Of a stretch of DNA of 64,000 nt, positions 1-8,891 are shown in pieces (position 1 is the stretch's first letter; each line of letters opens with the position of its first letter). The translations under genes and the position numbers were made by a program. Source of the stretch: an uncultured Methylococcaceae bacterium. GTDB taxonomy: Bacteria; Pseudomonadota; Gammaproteobacteria; Methylococcales; Methylococcaceae. Location: positions 178,556 through 242,555 of the forward strand of contig CAIOOA010000067.1 in assembly GCA_903859815.1 (NCBI GenBank), read 5' to 3'. The notes beneath the pieces were generated by a model. It was given only the letters and a program-made list of their open reading frames with translations, searched no databases and was not told where the DNA came from.

Positions 1-61
1 ACTGGTCGTGCTGTACTAGGAAATAGAGTAGAGAATAATAAAACTTTAATAGGCCTTTTCA

Positions 62-1225
62 TTACTTCTGAAAATTGCTTAATAATAATTTTTGGGCAAC
101 ATTTTCAACTTTCATAGCATTTCCTGTCCAAGTTAATTGTAATTGATCTATAGTATCTCTCGCACCAGTGCCAATCAGATTGCGCAGGGTTGAATCAGAA
201 CATAGTTTGTTTAGTGCAGATTCAAAAGAAGTAGGTTGACTAATATTGAATAGAAGTGCATTTTTTTCATTTTCAAGTATTTCACGTAAGTTAGGCGTAT
301 CTGGAGCTATTATAGGTTTAGCTAGTGCCATATATTCGAATAATTTGAGTGGAGATGCATAGGAAACAACGGAAGGTTGCAAGGCAATATCAAATGAAGC
401 TACGTAATTAGGTACTTTATCTCTGGGTATAACACCTGTAAATGATATTCTTGACTCTAGTTTTAATGATTTTGCTAAGCTTTCCAATTCTACTCTTGCA
501 GGCCCATCTCCAACAATTAGTAGGTGAGTATTATAATGATTGTTATTTTTCATCCAATATAAAACTTTATCTATTCCGTGCCAATCTCGAACAAATCCAG
601 TAAAACCAAGAATTAGTTTACCTTGCAGACCCAATTCAAATTTAGCCTGATCTTTAGAAATGTTTTTTGAAAATTTAGATAAATTAATACCATTTGGTAT
701 GACATGGATTCGATTTTTTGGAACACCATAAGCCTCAACATAGTTAGCTAAAACATGCGTAACAGGCAAAACGATATTTGCAGATCGCCAAACTAATCCT
801 TCGATCCAAGTTGCTAACTTGGGAAAACTGAGGCCCCCATGTATACTTCTTTCTTCGGCTAGGGGAGAGTTTACTTCGAGAATAAAAGGTAGGCCATGTA
901 GTTTGTGAATAATAGCACCAGCTATCATAAAAAGGTTATATCTTTCGTATAAGATATCTGGTTTAAATTGTTTCATTATGATAAAAAGACGGTAATATGC
1001 TAAGATACTATAAGTAAGCTCCATAATTTCATATAGATGTTTAGGTGAATGATTCCTTAATTTTTCTACCCAACTAATCGTGTTTCCCATTTGATTATTA
1101 TCTTTCTGTTGTGGCGAAACAATTTTGATTTCATGACCAAGTTCCTTCATGGCAAGTATCATTTCTTCTATATGAACAGCTTGACCATCAGAAGAAGCTG
1201 TACGGTGATGATATAGTATTTTCAT
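62..1225 (-). CDS. Glycosyltransferase family 4, exopolysaccharide locus
   Basis: This 387-residue protein has the two-domain GT-B architecture. It starts MKILYHHRTASSDGQAVHIEE, and its second half carries the nucleotide-sugar binding region (VIPNGINLSKFS, GFVRDWHGIDKV, SPLKLFEYMALAKPIIAPD). It probably transfers a sugar to the growing lipid-linked repeat unit on the cytoplasmic face of the membrane. It is the last complete gene of the minus-strand exosortase/exopolysaccharide operon in this window, 60 bp downstream of the amidotransferase gene, and the operon may continue past the left edge. The DNA is strongly AT-rich, like its neighbours. Donor and acceptor sugars cannot be told from sequence. 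Confidence 0.9.
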   Translation of the reverse strand: MKILYHHRTASSDGQAVHIEEMILAMKELGHEIKIVSPQQKDNNQMGNTISWVEKLRNHSPKHLYEIMELTYSILAYYRLFIIMKQFKPDILYERYNLFMIAGAIIHKLHGLPFILEVNSPLAEERSIHGGLSFPKLATWIEGLVWRSANIVLPVTHVLANYVEAYGVPKNRIHVIPNGINLSKFSKNISKDQAKFELGLQGKLILGFTGFVRDWHGIDKVLYWMKNNNHYNTHLLIVGDGPARVELESLAKSLKLESRISFTGVIPRDKVPNYVASFDIALQPSVVSYASPLKLFEYMALAKPIIAPDTPNLREILENEKNALLFNISQPTSFESALNKLCSDSTLRNLIGTGARDTIDQLQLTWTGNAMKVENVAQKLLLSNFQK

Positions 1226-1285
1226 GCAATTAAAAATGATTAATGAATTAATAAAAAAAAACAGAAAAACTATTTTTTGTAAATC

Positions 1286-3175
1286 TTAAATCGATTGACG
1301 TAAGAAAGACTCGAAAATTAATAATGCCCAAAGTGTAGGACCATGATCTTTTCTACCTTCTTGGTGTTGATTGATTAGCTGTGTGAGACTATTATGATTA
1401 AAAAAGCCAACATCTCTCATTAATGGACTAAGCAATGAACTTCTCAAGGATTCTTTTAATGGACCTCTAAACCATTTGGAAATAGGTATTGAAAACCCCA
1501 TTTTAGGTCGGTACAGAATTTCATTCGTTAAATAGGGTTCAAGTGATTTTTTCAGAACATATTTTCCTTGTCTTCCATTGAGTTTCAGGTTTGGTGACAA
1601 TGTCGATATCCATTCTACTAATTTATGGTCAAGAAAAGGAACACGAACTTCTAAAGCATGGGCCATACTTGCACGATCAACTTTTGTGAGTATATCCCCA
1701 GGTAGATAAGTTTTAAAATCAAGATACTGAACGAGAGAAAGCGGATCTGTTGTTGGCGCTGTTAAGGAATGGCCTCTTAGTACCTCAATAGCATTATAGT
1801 TCTGAAGCTCATTTTTAAAATTATCTGAATATAAAAAATTCCTAAGGTCGTTATTAATAACAGAAACACCATGGAAATATCCTTCAAGTGAATCTCTAGA
1901 TATGGCTTCGAAAGTAGATTTTGCTCTAAAGATTTTAGGAGCCCAATCAAGCTTAGGATATGATTTACCAAGGAATCCAAATATTAATTTTCTCATAGTT
2001 GGATTAAGTATATTTCTAAAATTCTCTTCATATACATGCCAGCGATACCGTCTATATCCTGCAAAATTTTCATCCCCCCCATCACCAGATAAAGCAACAA
2101 TTACACTCTTACGTGCTAATTCACAAACTTTATATGTAGGTAATGCCGAACTATCTGCAAATGGTTCATCATAAATGTTGACAAGTTTATCTAATAGGGA
2201 ATAATCGTTTGGATCAACTATTTCAGTATGATGATTAGTAGAATATTGATCAGCTACGAGCTTTGCGTATCTAGATTCATTGTAGAGTGGATCTCCAAAT
2301 GAAATGGAACATGTATTAACCGGATCACTAGATAAACCAGCCATAATCGCGACAATGGCACTTGAATCGACACCACCAGAAAGAAAAGCTCCTAATGGAA
2401 CATCAGATAACCTTCTAATATCAACTGCTTCTTTTAGTCGATATGGAAGTTCTTCTATTGCTTGTTGTTCAGTTATGGTTTTATCAATTGTAAAAGGAAT
2501 ATTCCAATATTGCTTAGGTTGTGGAAATGGATAATTTCTTCTTATTGTTAAATAATATCCAGGTAATAATTTAAACACATTTTTATATATCGTTTTTGGA
2601 TCTGGTATATACCCGTATGCGAAATATTCTTCTACAGAAGTATAATCTATGTTCTTTCTAAAACTTGGATGCAGCACTAAGCTTTTCAATTCAGAACCAA
2701 ATATAAAAAATCCATCGTTCAATATTGCATAATAAAGCGGTTTAACACCTAATCTATCTCGTGCAAGAAACAAAGTTTGATTGATCCTATCCCAAAGAGC
2801 AAATGCAAACATACCCCTAAAGTGATGTACACAATTCTCACCCCATGCTGCCCATGCATAAATAATAACCTCTGTATCGCAGTTAGTTGAAAAAATATAA
2901 CCAAGGCTTTCAAGCTTCGTTTTGATATCCTGAAAATTATAAATTTCACCATTATATGTTAACACTATTGAATTGCTTCGACTGTACATGGGTTGTTTGC
3001 CACTAGCCAAATCAATGATAGAAAGACGACGATGTCCAAGCCCAATTCCAGATTCAGTGTGAATTCCTCCAGAATCTGGCCCACGATGAAATTGAGATTC
3101 GTTCATCTGAAATAAAAGATCACGGTTAATCTCTCGATAACCATTCAAATCATAAATACCAACGATACCGCACAT
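1286..3175 (-). CDS. Exosortase A-associated amidotransferase (asparagine synthase-like)
   Basis: At 629 residues this has the class II glutamine amidotransferase plus asparagine synthetase layout. Cys2 of MCGIVGIYDL is the expected glutaminase nucleophile after Met removal. RRLSIIDLASG and NGEIYN are glutaminase-domain motifs, and LSGGVDSSA near residue 265 is the PP-loop that binds ATP. Proteins of this kind in exosortase loci are thought to amidate a sugar or peptide constituent of the exopolysaccharide rather than make free asparagine. The gene lies between two glycosyltransferases with 11 and 60 bp gaps, so it is surely in the same transcript. It could in principle be a housekeeping AsnB, but the context argues for the exosortase-linked subfamily. 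Confidence 0.92.
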   Translation of the reverse strand: MCGIVGIYDLNGYREINRDLLFQMNESQFHRGPDSGGIHTESGIGLGHRRLSIIDLASGKQPMYSRSNSIVLTYNGEIYNFQDIKTKLESLGYIFSTNCDTEVIIYAWAAWGENCVHHFRGMFAFALWDRINQTLFLARDRLGVKPLYYAILNDGFFIFGSELKSLVLHPSFRKNIDYTSVEEYFAYGYIPDPKTIYKNVFKLLPGYYLTIRRNYPFPQPKQYWNIPFTIDKTITEQQAIEELPYRLKEAVDIRRLSDVPLGAFLSGGVDSSAIVAIMAGLSSDPVNTCSISFGDPLYNESRYAKLVADQYSTNHHTEIVDPNDYSLLDKLVNIYDEPFADSSALPTYKVCELARKSVIVALSGDGGDENFAGYRRYRWHVYEENFRNILNPTMRKLIFGFLGKSYPKLDWAPKIFRAKSTFEAISRDSLEGYFHGVSVINNDLRNFLYSDNFKNELQNYNAIEVLRGHSLTAPTTDPLSLVQYLDFKTYLPGDILTKVDRASMAHALEVRVPFLDHKLVEWISTLSPNLKLNGRQGKYVLKKSLEPYLTNEILYRPKMGFSIPISKWFRGPLKESLRSSLLSPLMRDVGFFNHNSLTQLINQHQEGRKDHGPTLWALLIFESFLRQSI

Positions 3176-3186
3176 AATTTATTTAT

Positions 3187-4332
3187 TTATTTATTAAGTT
3201 GAATTAAATCATCATAAACGTCAATATAACTATTTACCATTTTATCGAGCGAAAATTCATTATTAGCTCTTTCAAATCCACATTTTCCGTGTTCGATAAT
3301 CTTATCAGGATTATTGATATAATATTCTATTGAGATTGCAATAGCTTCAGGATTTTTTGGGGCAATTAAAAATCCTGTTTTTGAATTTATTACTAATTCG
3401 GGATTTCCTCCAACATTTGTAGCTATAACAGGTATTCCTGTGGCCATCGCCTCAAGAATTACGTTTGAAATTCCTTCAGAGTATGAAGGTAAAACAAAAA
3501 TATCAATTATGTTAAGAATTTCAGCTATATCTTGCCGTTCACCGGGTAACCATACCAAATCTATAACCCCTGAATTTGAAAAATATTTTAACGCTTCATT
3601 TCGTAATGGTCCATCACCAATCATAACCAATCTCAAAAAACATCTTAACTGTGGTTTATGAGTAATCAAATAAATGAAAGCATTAACTAAATTAATTTGA
3701 TCTTTCACTCCATGCATACGTCCTATAGTTCCTACCACTATAAAGTTTTCGTATATGGAGAAAGGATAGCCAGAAATATGAGGTTTTTTTATCATAGGTT
3801 TAAATTTGTTACAATTAACGCCGTTAATGATAATTCTTATTTTACTTTCTGGTATGTGGACTTTATAAATCAGGTAGTTTTTTATTTCAATAGATAAGGA
3901 AATAAAAGTTTGAATTATATATGAATAAATTTTACGTAATATCTGATATTTAACAATTTCACCCCTAGGATCGAATATGTCCCAACCATGTTCACTATGT
4001 ATTCGATGTTTAACACCTGCTAATAAGGCAGATAATTGACATTCGATTGTAGAAAGGTTTCGGGTATGAACAATATCGGGGCTTAATTTTCTTAACAAAC
4101 AATATAATTTATAAAACATAAAAAGATCATGACCATCCTTTTTATGCAAACTAATAACTTCTACTTCTTTATTTAATATTTGACATTTATATTCAGTTGC
4201 ATCTTTGAGACAAATAATTACATGCTTATATTGTTGTTCCGGGATATTATTGATTAAATTAATGAGTCCATTTTCCAATCCCCCTACAGATAAACGATGA
4301 ATGATATGCACTATTAAAGTTGGCTTTTTCAT
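3187..4332 (-). CDS. PEP-CTERM/exosortase-associated glycosyltransferase family 4
   Basis: The 381-residue GT-B glycosyltransferase begins with the HIIHRLSVGGLENGLINLI pattern typical of the sugar transferases found beside exosortase genes. The C-terminal half shows VGTIGRMHGVKDQ, the donor-binding PSYSEGISNVILEAMATG, and GIPVIATNVGG. Its start codon overlaps the end of the exosortase gene by 4 bp, indicating translational coupling. It is predicted to act at the cytoplasmic face in assembly of the repeat unit. Confidence 0.91.
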   Translation of the reverse strand: MKKPTLIVHIIHRLSVGGLENGLINLINNIPEQQYKHVIICLKDATEYKCQILNKEVEVISLHKKDGHDLFMFYKLYCLLRKLSPDIVHTRNLSTIECQLSALLAGVKHRIHSEHGWDIFDPRGEIVKYQILRKIYSYIIQTFISLSIEIKNYLIYKVHIPESKIRIIINGVNCNKFKPMIKKPHISGYPFSIYENFIVVGTIGRMHGVKDQINLVNAFIYLITHKPQLRCFLRLVMIGDGPLRNEALKYFSNSGVIDLVWLPGERQDIAEILNIIDIFVLPSYSEGISNVILEAMATGIPVIATNVGGNPELVINSKTGFLIAPKNPEAIAISIEYYINNPDKIIEHGKCGFERANNEFSLDKMVNSYIDVYDDLIQLNK

Positions 4333-5888
4333 TTTGAAATCACGCCAGAAGACAATGAAAGACTTTTATTTATTGATGCAAACATATCATTTGCAAAATG
4401 TGTTAAAGCAATTTCAGAGTAATATGGATCATCTTTATCCACAACAAATAAGAATATTGCCGCATCTAATGAAGGCTTTTTTAATAATTTTTGTCTTAAA
4501 TTTAACAACTTCGCTTCGATTCTACTAATTGTATTTACTCCATTAATCCAATTAAATTGCCAAATAATAAGTACTTGATCAGTCGATTTTAACTTAGACT
4601 CAACTATATTAGTTTGTTTACCATTTATATTAATTCTTTTTGGGTTGCTTATTATTTCCTTCCATATTTGATCCTTTTCATTAATTAAAACATTTCTTGA
4701 ATTTATAAGCTCTGACCCTTGTCTAGAATTAGCATAGTATTCAATTATAACTCCAATTTTATCTTGACCATTGGAAAAAAAAACAGTATTTTCGCTACTT
4801 ACCCCAAAGTATTTAGGTTTCCAATCCGTAAATGATCCTGAATATTTCCATTCTCCTGAGGGCTTAAGAGAAATATATTCAAACCGATGTGCGCTATTTT
4901 CATCATATGATAAAACTAAGTTAATTATATGCCATACGGATACCACAAACAAGCATGACAATGAAACAAAAATTTTACGTTTTGAATTACATTCTTTTGC
5001 ATTAGATACAGCTATATAATTATTTGGGATAATTTCTTTACACTCATTATCATTCCATTGTGACCCAATCCAAAACAATAAAGCCATACCAACACCAAAG
5101 AAAACCCATCCATACACAAAATGGTCATCCCCAATTCCAAACTTCATCCCACTAAAATGTCCTATCATCACAATTAAATAGGCCCTTAATCCATTTAAAA
5201 AAATTGGTACTATAACTGATAACACAATGAACATGATACGGTATTTGTAAGAGTGGTAATTGATATAAGCGAAAAGTGAACCCAAAGTTATTGATGCGAT
5301 AAGATAACGTAATCCAGCACATGCTTCAACAACTGACCAATCACCGCTCACAATACTGAAGTAATTTCCTTCACGAAAAACTGGCATACCACTCAAACGG
5401 ATTAGGCCCACAGTGAAATCCGCTGTAAAATTAATCATTATAGGTAATAAGAAATCACCAAATGGAACACAAAAAAGAAGAAACCATAATGGAAACAACA
5501 ATTCCAAATATACTCTACGGCCTAAAATAGCCCAAACAATAAAAGGAATTGATGATACTAATGCATATTCTTGCAACACCAAGATATCAATTAAATTTCC
5601 AATCAGCCAGATAAAACCTAGTGATGCAATATAAAATATAGGGGTTATTTCTGAAATCGGATATATTTTCTCTATAACGGCTCTTTTAGTCCATATCAAG
5701 TATCCAGAAATTGGAATAATAAGATAGCAATGTGCATAAGTATGGGTGTTCCAAGCATCCAACATCAACAAAAATGTAGTATTGTATAAAAAAACAACGC
5801 TGATGATTGTGATTACAGTAATACAAGAAGCTACTACCCATGGAGGATTTTCAGCCAAATATAGAGTTTCCTTGTACTTATTCATCAT
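4329..5888 (-). CDS. xrtA: Exosortase A with fused EpsI domain
   Basis: This 519-residue polytopic membrane protease/transpeptidase has eight or so hydrophobic segments in residues 20-285. The exosortase catalytic triad is visible: Cys190 in VEACAGLRYL, Arg235 in LNGLRAYL and His256 in GDDHFVYGW. The C-terminal part (about 330-519) matches the soluble EpsI (DUF3485) domain that is often fused in XrtA. Exosortase A recognises PEP-CTERM tails and processes exported proteins at the membrane. Three candidate substrates lie elsewhere in the window (43.9, 48.3 and 62.7 kb). The genes on both sides belong to the classical XrtA exopolysaccharide locus. Confidence 0.96.
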   Translation of the reverse strand: MMNKYKETLYLAENPPWVVASCITVITIISVVFLYNTTFLLMLDAWNTHTYAHCYLIIPISGYLIWTKRAVIEKIYPISEITPIFYIASLGFIWLIGNLIDILVLQEYALVSSIPFIVWAILGRRVYLELLFPLWFLLFCVPFGDFLLPIMINFTADFTVGLIRLSGMPVFREGNYFSIVSGDWSVVEACAGLRYLIASITLGSLFAYINYHSYKYRIMFIVLSVIVPIFLNGLRAYLIVMIGHFSGMKFGIGDDHFVYGWVFFGVGMALLFWIGSQWNDNECKEIIPNNYIAVSNAKECNSKRKIFVSLSCLFVVSVWHIINLVLSYDENSAHRFEYISLKPSGEWKYSGSFTDWKPKYFGVSSENTVFFSNGQDKIGVIIEYYANSRQGSELINSRNVLINEKDQIWKEIISNPKRININGKQTNIVESKLKSTDQVLIIWQFNWINGVNTISRIEAKLLNLRQKLLKKPSLDAAIFLFVVDKDDPYYSEIALTHFANDMFASINKSLSLSSGVISK

Positions 5889-5911
5889 GACACTTTCATT
5901 TTTTTATACTT

Positions 5912-6934
5912 TTAGCCAATATTCTTCGAAATAAAAGGGCCTATCAAAGTACTCAGGCTAAGAGGCAAATGTTTCCAAGCGTTGATCAAAAACCTATATT
6001 TTGGATTAAGTGGATTTATCTCAGGTAGAGTTGTTGAGTTAACCAATTGATATTCGTAATGCAATGGCTTTGATTCAAAACCCCAATGCAATTTAAATCT
6101 GTACGAACCAGACCCAGATTTACTCCTTCCAAAATCGAAGATTTTACAACCTCTATCAACGGAATGCTTCATCACTTCCCAATACATAAAATCATTTGCA
6201 CTCAACTCCCGAGCTAAAGTAGAGCCTCCCCCATAATAAGGTAGAATTTCATCACGAAAGAAAAAATTAAGTACGCTACTAACTACCGAATAATTATTTT
6301 CAATGCTAATTATTTCTACGTCATCAACAAAAACATGTTTTAGTATCTCAAAATATCTTCTTCCTAAAACAGGAGTACCCAAATTTCTAAGACTTTCAGA
6401 GTACATGTTATAAAATCTGGTTAAATCAGTATCAATTACGCTCTTCAAACCTACAGATATTCCCTTTCTTATCATTGCCCTTTGTTTACGTGGGATTGCC
6501 ATAAAATTACTATTGTAATCAGGAAATAGAGCTTTCCTAAATGTAACGTAAAGTTGCGATTTTGGATTTTTATTAAAAGAATCTTCGATATTCCTTAATT
6601 CCAAATAATCAACTTTTAAATCGCGAGCTAAATCGTAGGCAGCTTTGTCTAATAATTGACTAGCCTTTTCGTTACTAGACACTATTCCTCCGTAAACGCA
6701 AAACGGGGTAGAGATCAGTGAATTTCCAAAAAGTTTACTTTTTATATGACCTAAAGGTAATATAGCTTGTATCGAACAATTATCTTCCACATATAAATAA
6801 TAAGTATCATGACCGAATGCACTTTGTAGAACATTTCGCCATCCTGCCTTGTGAAAAAATGTTGCTTGAGGGTGGTTATGTACAAAGCTATCCCAATTAA
6901 CAGCATTACAATCATCGAGTATTTTTATATCCAT
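5912..6934 (-). CDS. FemAB-like GNAT protein, exosortase-associated
   Basis: A 340-residue protein starting MDIKILDDCNAVNWDSFV, with FemAB/GNAT-fold signatures: HPQATFFHKAGWRNVL, YLELRNIEDSF, YYGGGSTLARELSANDFMYWEVM and FDFGRSKSGSGSYRFK. FemAB proteins use aminoacyl-tRNA to add amino acids to cell-wall peptides. The exosortase-linked branch is presumed to add an aminoacyl group to the exopolysaccharide or its lipid carrier, but the substrate is unknown. It is 23 bp upstream of xrtA and 22 bp downstream of the deacetylase, so cotranscribed. Confidence 0.9.
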   Translation of the reverse strand: MDIKILDDCNAVNWDSFVHNHPQATFFHKAGWRNVLQSAFGHDTYYLYVEDNCSIQAILPLGHIKSKLFGNSLISTPFCVYGGIVSSNEKASQLLDKAAYDLARDLKVDYLELRNIEDSFNKNPKSQLYVTFRKALFPDYNSNFMAIPRKQRAMIRKGISVGLKSVIDTDLTRFYNMYSESLRNLGTPVLGRRYFEILKHVFVDDVEIISIENNYSVVSSVLNFFFRDEILPYYGGGSTLARELSANDFMYWEVMKHSVDRGCKIFDFGRSKSGSGSYRFKLHWGFESKPLHYEYQLVNSTTLPEINPLNPKYRFLINAWKHLPLSLSTLIGPFISKNIG

Positions 6935-6956
6935 AATTATTGAGAACTAATCTAAA

Positions 6957-7796
6957 TTAAACTATTTTATTCGATAAAAAGACTTTTTCAATTGAATCCC
7001 AATCAAAATCCCTCATTAATTTATTTAATTTATCTTCCATACTAGATAGGTTTAAATAATGTCTAAATCTTGTTCTAGAATCCAAACCCAATTGACGAGG
7101 TTGATCAGGATCAATTTCCCATGGATGAAAGTAAAATATACAGGGCTGGTTCTCTTCATTGTTAACTTTATTAATAGCCCATTTCGAAAATTCGTAAGGG
7201 TATAAACGGAAAAAACCGCCTCCACCACAAGGAAATCTTTTTCCAAATATGCTTATTGTAGAAACAGGTATTTCGATAAGCTGGTTTGTATTTTCAGGTT
7301 TAAATGCAAACCTAGGAGCATTGGGCATCCCGTAGATGTCATGCTTAATTGGATATATACTCGAGCTATAATCAAAACCTAGGTCATCAAGTATTTCTAA
7401 TGCCCATAGATTACGACTTCCAATTGAATAACTTGCAGCTCTATACCCTCTCATTCGCACTCCCGCTATATCCTCAATAATAGACTTGGCTGAAAAGACA
7501 TCATCACGAAATTCATCGGGTTCTTGTAAATATGCCTTTATGTGATAATAACCATGGCAAGCTATTTCATGGCCCTGACTACTAATAGTCCTAACAAGCA
7601 CAGGGAATCTCTCCGCTATCCATCCGAGAATAAAAAAGGTAGCTTTTATATTATAATAACTTAGTATTTCCAGAATACGGTAAGTATTTTTTTCAACTCT
7701 TGAAGGTATTTTATCCCACTCACTTCTATTGATATACTTTTCAAAAGCTGAAACTTGAAAAAAATCTTCTACGTCTACAGATATTGCATTCTTCAT
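6957..7796 (-). CDS. Polysaccharide deacetylase (NodB fold), exosortase-associated
   Basis: The 279-residue carbohydrate esterase of the NodB type carries the SVDVEDFFQ motif at the N terminus (catalytic and metal Asp). The zinc-binding His pair is in GHEIACHGYYH, and MRGYRAASYSIG is motif 3. The C-terminal PCIFYFHPWEID segment belongs to the DUF3473 extension of PEP-CTERM-locus deacetylases. It would remove N- or O-acetyl groups from the exopolysaccharide. No signal peptide is seen, so it probably works on the cytoplasmic intermediate. It has the same strand and tight spacing as its neighbours. Confidence 0.93.
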   Translation of the reverse strand: MKNAISVDVEDFFQVSAFEKYINRSEWDKIPSRVEKNTYRILEILSYYNIKATFFILGWIAERFPVLVRTISSQGHEIACHGYYHIKAYLQEPDEFRDDVFSAKSIIEDIAGVRMRGYRAASYSIGSRNLWALEILDDLGFDYSSSIYPIKHDIYGMPNAPRFAFKPENTNQLIEIPVSTISIFGKRFPCGGGGFFRLYPYEFSKWAINKVNNEENQPCIFYFHPWEIDPDQPRQLGLDSRTRFRHYLNLSSMEDKLNKLMRDFDWDSIEKVFLSNKIV

Positions 7797-7841
7797 TATT
7801 ATTTTCTTTGCAGTATAATTAAATATAATAGTTATATTATG

Positions 7842-8882
7842 CTAGTTAGGATGGTTATCATAAATGTTGCTCATATCTAAGTTAATCAATATTGCCTTTC
7901 TTAGCAAAACCTTTTCTTTATTAACTTCATTTATCAGATATTTAATTTGATTTTCTAATTGGGTTAGCCTTAATTCAAATTCGGGTGATTTATTGGGTGA
8001 TAATTCAATATCATGATTTTCTGTGGGCGTATAAATTGTATTATCAACAGCTAAATCAGCCTTTTGGTATTTAGAATCCTGTTCAATTTCATTGATTACT
8101 ATAGTTGCAGCTTGTCTATCTAATACGTTCAATTCTTCTAAAAAACCATAGAGTAACAGACGATCACAGAGATTATTGATAATCCTTGGTGTTCCTCCAG
8201 TAAATTCGAAGATATCGTCGAATATTTCCTCAGAAAACTTTGGGTTTTTATTCCAACCCGCTGTTATTAATCTATGGAGGATATAGTCCTTAGTTTCTTC
8301 TTTTTCTAATGCTCTAAGATGATATGTTGCTGTGATTCTTTGTCGAACTTGTTCCATATTATCCGCTTGCAACAGGCATCGTAACTCATCTTGACCAAGC
8401 ATAAAAATTTGTAATAATGGCTTACCGTTAAACTCCAAGTTCAACAACATCCGCAACTCTTCTAAGGACTGGTATGGCAAGTGCTGAGCTTCATCTACAA
8501 CTAGCAGCACTCGTTTGCCTTCTTGAGCTTTCATTTTAAAAAATCCTTCTAGACTTTTTAACAGAACTGCCTTTGGTATACCATCAAAAGGAAGATCATA
8601 TGATGCTGCCACCATTCTCAATGCATCATCAGCTCCAATCTGTGATGTAACCATCAATCCGGGTATAACTTCCTCTTTATGAATAGTTTCGAATAGTTCC
8701 TTAACTAACATTGTTTTTCCAGTCCCAGGTGCCCCTGTTACTACTATAAATCCCTCGCCTTGCTCTAAACCATAGCGCAGATAAGCTAAACCGCGTTTAT
8801 GTACTGCACTATTAAAGAAAAATTCAGGATCAGGATTTAGCTGAAAAGGCTTTTTTGTCAAATTATAAAATGTTGAATACAT
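7842..8882 (-). CDS. Exosortase-associated secretion ATPase (ExeA-like AAA)
   Basis: At 346 residues this is an AAA ATPase of the ExeA/GspA family. MYSTFYNLTKKPFQLNPDPEFFF is the usual N-terminal signature, Walker A is GAPGTGKT at 50-57, Walker B is VLLVVDEAQ around 125-133, and the sensor region is GGTPRIINNLCDRLLL. The C-terminal tail (about 265-346) is polar and ends in a likely coiled coil (LTQLENQIKYLINEVNKEK). It lacks the peptidoglycan-binding domain of ExeA. It is thought to energise assembly or export of the polysaccharide machinery. It lies 9 bp downstream of the outer-membrane protein gene. Confidence 0.92.
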   Translation of the reverse strand: MYSTFYNLTKKPFQLNPDPEFFFNSAVHKRGLAYLRYGLEQGEGFIVVTGAPGTGKTMLVKELFETIHKEEVIPGLMVTSQIGADDALRMVAASYDLPFDGIPKAVLLKSLEGFFKMKAQEGKRVLLVVDEAQHLPYQSLEELRMLLNLEFNGKPLLQIFMLGQDELRCLLQADNMEQVRQRITATYHLRALEKEETKDYILHRLITAGWNKNPKFSEEIFDDIFEFTGGTPRIINNLCDRLLLYGFLEELNVLDRQAATIVINEIEQDSKYQKADLAVDNTIYTPTENHDIELSPNKSPEFELRLTQLENQIKYLINEVNKEKVLLRKAILINLDMSNIYDNHPN

Positions 8883-8891
8883 GACTATTTC